The notes under the pieces are model-generated. The model saw nothing but the letters and a program-made list of their open reading frames with translations, was not told where the DNA came from and made no database searches. 64,000 bases of DNA from Mycolicibacterium moriokaense (GTDB lineage: Bacteria; Actinomycetota; Actinomycetes; Mycobacteriales; Mycobacteriaceae): the NCBI RefSeq assembly GCF_003201655.1, contig NZ_QJJU01000010.1, positions 152,639 to 216,638 of the forward strand, given 5' to 3'. Positions 60,996 through 64,000 of this stretch are shown one piece after another (position 1 is the first letter of the stretch; each line of letters begins with the position of its first letter). The translations under genes were made by a program, and so were the position numbers.

Positions 60996-61189
60996 CCGAG
61001 CGTGCGGGTCTGTACGCGACACGCCGCGAAAAGCGCGCATTTTGCGCACGCTCGCGCCGCGCTGAGCGCAGCGATCTTGCTCGCTGACGTGAGTGTGCGC
61101 GTCGGAATGCGCACCTTCACCCCAGTCTGAGGGTGCGCGAAATGTCCACAAATTGCGGCGTGTCCGGGTACAGACACGCACGCTCGCGG
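60996..61189. repeat. Imperfect intergenic inverted repeat
   Basis: The arm at 60996-61049 (CCGAGCGTGCGGGTCTGTAC..., ending TTTTGCGCAC) recurs as the reverse complement of 61133-61189 (reading CCGCGAGCGTGCGTGTCTGTAC... ending TTTCGCGCAC), with ~75% identity over ~54 bp by eye. The ~83-bp centre has further short palindromes. It fills nearly the whole gap between the convergent lpqG and oxidoreductase genes. Confidence 0.75.
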
Positions 61190-61193
61190 TTGT

Positions 61194-63413
61194 TTAACTC
61201 GCGGGCGCGATGTCGACCGGAATTCCGTTGAGCACAGCCGTGCCCGACAACGGGTCGAGCAGACCGCCGTCGTTGAGCTGGTTGACGTTGACACCGGGCT
61301 GACTTGCCGCGAGCTCCTGTCCCGTGCCGCCGCGATCGTGACCCCAACCGTGAGGTAGCGAGACGACGCCGCGCCGCATGCCATCGGTCAACTCGATCGG
61401 AGCCAGTAATTCACCGCCGGGACCCTTGATGACGGCGGTATCGGTGAGGCCGAGTTCGGCGGCGTCGTCGGGATGTATCCGAAGCGTGCACAGGTTCGTT
61501 CCGCCTGCCAGTGCGGGCACGTTGTGCATCCAGCTGTTGTTGGAGCGGAGATGCCGCCGTCCGATGAGCACGAATCCGTCGGCGCCTCGGCCGAGGCCAT
61601 CCCGCAACCTCGCGGCGTCGGCGATTAGCGGTTCGGGCGCGAGTTCGATTCTTCCCGTTGAGGTTCGCAGTACCTCCGGCAGACGTGGTTGCAGCGGTCC
61701 GAGGTCGATGCCGTGCGGGGACGCCTTGAGCCGTTCCAGCGTGAGGCCATCGGGGCTTGCGCCAAACGCGTCGCCGTAGGCCCCCAGCCGAAGCATCATG
61801 TCCAGGCGGCGTTCGTATCCGGGACCGGTTGCGAGCATCGCCGTCAGTTCGTCGACCGATCGCCCTGCGACGGGTGAGTTCGGGTCGGCGGTCTCCTTGG
61901 TCAACGTGCCTGCGATCACCTGATCGTCCACCAGAGCGGGATCACCGTCGTATCCAAGGCCGTAGAGGATCAAAGCGACTCGGGACAGAACTTCCGCTTC
62001 GTCGGGCCGGTCGCCGAGCGGCAGCGCCGGCGGCGAGTAGCGAACGTTGTTGCGCACGGCCAGGTTATTGAGCGCGAAATCGAAATGGGCGCTCTGCGAC
62101 GGAGGCGGTGGCGGCAGGATGACGTCCGCATGGCGCGTCGTCTCGTTGAGATACGGATCGATACTGAGCATGAACCCGACGCTGTCAAGGGCACGGTCGA
62201 GCCGGTCGCCATCGGGTGCCGACAGCACCGGGTTTCCTGCGATCGTGATCATCGCCTTGATCTGGCCGTCGCCTGCGGTGTCGATTTCCTCGGCCAGTGC
62301 GGCGGCAGGCAGTTCGGAGAGTGCTTCGGGGTAACCCGAGACGCGGCTGTGCCACCGCCCGGTCTTGAACCCGCGCCCCGGCTTCGGTGGCCGCGGCGCG
62401 GGCATCGCCGCGCCGAGCGGGAACATTGCCCCGCCTGGGCGGTCGAGGTTTCCCGTCAGGATGTTGATGACGTCGACGAGCCAGCTGCCGAGCGTTCCGA
62501 ATTCGACTGTGGAGGTACCGATTCGGCCATACACCGCCGCCGTCGGCGCCGCCGCGAGCTCGCGGGCGAGTTGACGGATCTCGTCGGCGGCCACGCCGCA
62601 ATGGCCTGCGACGGTCTCAGGCGAGAAGTCGGCGGCAAGGGCGCGGACCTCGTCGACACCATTGACGTACTCGGCCGCCGGCCCGAGATCAACAAGGGCT
62701 TCGTCGAACAGCACGTGCACCACGGCCAATAGGAACGCCGCATCGGTACCCGGGCGGGGCGAAATATGACGGTCGGCGAGTTCGGCCGTGCGGGTGCGGG
62801 CAGGGTCGATGACGACGAGCCTGCCCCCACGCTTGCGCAGCGCCCGCAGCTTGCCTGGAAAATCCGCTGCGGTGGCCAGACTGCCGTTGGACACAAGGGG
62901 ATTCGCGCCGATGATCACGAGATAGTCAGTGCGGTCAAGATCGGGAACCGTGAAGGCGACGGGGCTGCCGAACATGAGACCCAGCGCGACGTGTTTGGGC
63001 ATCTGGTCAAGCGTGCTCGCGCTGAACACCTGATGGGTGCCGAGCGCGCGGATGATCACCGGGGGATATAGGGAGCCCGCAACCGTGTGTGCGTTCGGGT
63101 TGCCCAGGTACACACCGACCGAAGTTCCGCCGTGTTCGCGGATGACTTCACCGAGCCGTTCGGCGATCACGGCGTACGCCTCGTCCCAGGTGGCCTCGGT
63201 CAGCACGCCGTCACGCCGGACCAAGGGCCGGGCCAGCCGGTCGGGATCGTTGTCGAGCTCGCCGAAGCTGGCGCCCTTCGGGCAGATGAAGCCGTGGCTG
63301 AACACGTCTTCGCGGTCGCCGCGGGCGCCGGTTACCCGGCCGTTGTCGATGGTGAGCGTCAGGCCGCAGGTGGCCTCGCACAAGGGGCAGATCCGCAGGG
63401 CAGTTCCGGTCAT
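61194..63413 (-). CDS. Molybdopterin-dependent oxidoreductase
   Basis: 739 residues of the DMSO-reductase family. An N-terminal [4Fe-4S] site (CPLCEATCGL ... FICPKG) precedes the molybdopterin-binding body with IGANPLVSNGS, a run of Pro-rich loop (VILPPPPPSQS) and the C-terminal dinucleotide-binding domain (SLPHGWGHDRGGTG). No twin-arginine signal, so cytoplasmic. It resembles formate-dehydrogenase-like and biotin-sulfoxide-type enzymes; substrate unknown. No accessory electron-transfer subunit is adjacent. Confidence 0.85.
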   Translation of the reverse strand: MTGTALRICPLCEATCGLTLTIDNGRVTGARGDREDVFSHGFICPKGASFGELDNDPDRLARPLVRRDGVLTEATWDEAYAVIAERLGEVIREHGGTSVGVYLGNPNAHTVAGSLYPPVIIRALGTHQVFSASTLDQMPKHVALGLMFGSPVAFTVPDLDRTDYLVIIGANPLVSNGSLATAADFPGKLRALRKRGGRLVVIDPARTRTAELADRHISPRPGTDAAFLLAVVHVLFDEALVDLGPAAEYVNGVDEVRALAADFSPETVAGHCGVAADEIRQLARELAAAPTAAVYGRIGTSTVEFGTLGSWLVDVINILTGNLDRPGGAMFPLGAAMPAPRPPKPGRGFKTGRWHSRVSGYPEALSELPAAALAEEIDTAGDGQIKAMITIAGNPVLSAPDGDRLDRALDSVGFMLSIDPYLNETTRHADVILPPPPPSQSAHFDFALNNLAVRNNVRYSPPALPLGDRPDEAEVLSRVALILYGLGYDGDPALVDDQVIAGTLTKETADPNSPVAGRSVDELTAMLATGPGYERRLDMMLRLGAYGDAFGASPDGLTLERLKASPHGIDLGPLQPRLPEVLRTSTGRIELAPEPLIADAARLRDGLGRGADGFVLIGRRHLRSNNSWMHNVPALAGGTNLCTLRIHPDDAAELGLTDTAVIKGPGGELLAPIELTDGMRRGVVSLPHGWGHDRGGTGQELAASQPGVNVNQLNDGGLLDPLSGTAVLNGIPVDIAPAS

Positions 63414-63554
63414 GAAGCCATCTTGCGCCGCTTACTCCTGCCCGTACACCTCGGGGTCATTCGGCGAAAAAGTGTCGCCGTTGTGCCGCCTGATGCCCCT
63501 TACCAGTAACCGGGATCCCGACTCGGGACCCGAGACCAGCGAGGAGCAACCGAA

Positions 63555-63863
63555 GTGACCGCTCTCTACCTGCACGACTTGGCCGTCTTGGACCACGTGG
63601 GCCAGCCGAGACAATCGGCCGAGCCGCCTCATCCCGAAACGACCCCCGACAAGTGGGATTCTCTCGTCGCCCGCATTGCCCTGTCCGTGATCGGGGTCGC
63701 CGCGGTCGCGGGCGTCGTCGGCTTGGGGAGTTCAACTCTTGCAGTCCAGCAGGCACCTGCTGGGCAAGTCGCCGTGCCGTCCCCCACCCGGCCCGCCGCG
63801 ATCCCTGGCCACAGAGGACTTCCCGTTAAGCGGCTACCGGTTCTGCCAAACGTCGATCGTTGA
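63555..63863 (+). CDS. Small hypothetical membrane protein
   Basis: 102 residues: a polar N-terminal ~40 residues, one hydrophobic segment (ARIALSVIGVAAVAGVVGLGSST), then a Pro-rich tail. GTG 63555 has GAGGAG 8 nt upstream, good support for translation. No recognisable domain. It lies immediately before a probable transposase remnant and could have been shortened by it. Confidence 0.6.
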   Translation: MTALYLHDLAVLDHVGQPRQSAEPPHPETTPDKWDSLVARIALSVIGVAAVAGVVGLGSSTLAVQQAPAGQVAVPSPTRPAAIPGHRGLPVKRLPVLPNVDR

Positions 63864-63912
63864 CGCCGCTTACGCCGAGATCGACGTTTTGGAGATTTCT
63901 TCTCGGGCGGAT

Positions 63913-63999
63913 TCAAGGTTTGGTTGCAACAGTGGTTTCTGTCGGTGCTGAGAGTAGGCGGTTGAGGCGGTTGGTGGGGTTGTCCCAGCCGAATCGTTT
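63913..63999 (-). mobile_element. C-terminal end of a probable transposase (partial)
   Basis: The minus-strand frame entering from the right edge encodes KRFGWDNPTNRLNRLLS followed by a Thr-rich tail and a TGA. This resembles the C terminus of integrase-core transposases of actinobacterial insertion sequences; the family cannot be fixed from 28 residues. The rest lies outside the window. Confidence 0.4.
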
Positions 64000-64000
64000 C

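Overview
The window is high-G+C actinobacterial DNA and reads as mycobacterial throughout. It carries KstR, CarD, Lsr2, ClpC1, MhuD and the lipoproteins LpqE, LpqF and LpqG, in nearly the gene order of the Mycobacterium tuberculosis segment Rv3573c to Rv3623. A znuABC operon sits next to kstR and a lacI gene, while the espACD genes and the esx/PE/PPE genes of that tuberculosis segment are absent. This points to an environmental Mycolicibacterium-type species rather than a tuberculosis-group one (inference from synteny recalled from memory, not from a search).

Layout. 0-5 kb: 5'-truncated-by-window fadE34 (cholesterol side-chain acyl-CoA dehydrogenase) divergent from kstR, with a KstR operator between them, then a trehalose-phosphatase/GH15 fusion. 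5-9 kb: a LacI regulator and a zinc ABC importer with a Zur-like inverted repeat. 9-19 kb: accessory metabolism (acyl-CoA ligase, sulfurtransferase, BluB, PxpA, MBL-fold protein, ArsB-like permease, PHP-type metallohydrolase, SGNH esterase, Tat-exported phosphoesterase). 19-22.6 kb: carD-ispF-cysS-rlmB operon on the minus strand, lacking the ispD that normally lies between carD and ispF. 22.6-24.4 kb: a poorly coding, relatively A+T-rich stretch containing a small secreted Asn/Gly-repeat protein. 24.4-27.5 kb: lpqE, radA, disA. 27.5-36.5 kb: membrane and surface proteins, carbonic anhydrase, mutY, a LipJ-type hydrolase/cyclase, a peptidoglycan amidase, a GlxA-type regulator, and mhuD (haem degradation). 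36.5-39.6 kb: lpqF, then a cobalt-uptake operon (cbtB-cbtA-histidine phosphatase) behind a cobalamin riboswitch. 40-45 kb: clpC1, lsr2, lysS1. 45-57 kb: a PLP enzyme, a methyltransferase with an internal stop, then the long minus-strand vitamin operon ftsH-folE-folP1-folB-folK-DUF3180-DUF6779-DUF2520-panC-panD-coaX, with almost every junction overlapping. 57-64 kb: ephA-monooxygenase-alcohol dehydrogenase operon, lpqG, an imperfect intergenic palindrome, a molybdopterin oxidoreductase, a small membrane protein and the tail of a probable transposase.

The genes form several functional groups: cholesterol catabolism (fadE34, kstR), metal supply (znuABC, cbtAB, mhuD), genome maintenance and second messengers (radA, disA, mutY, lipJ), and folate, pantothenate and isoprenoid synthesis. 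Many starts look leaderless, with a TANNNT -10 box 6-7 nt before the start codon.

The most notable oddities are the missing ispD, the in-frame TGA near the end of the methyltransferase, the secreted NNG-repeat protein with its 72-nt duplication, and the inverted-repeat element between lpqG and the oxidoreductase.
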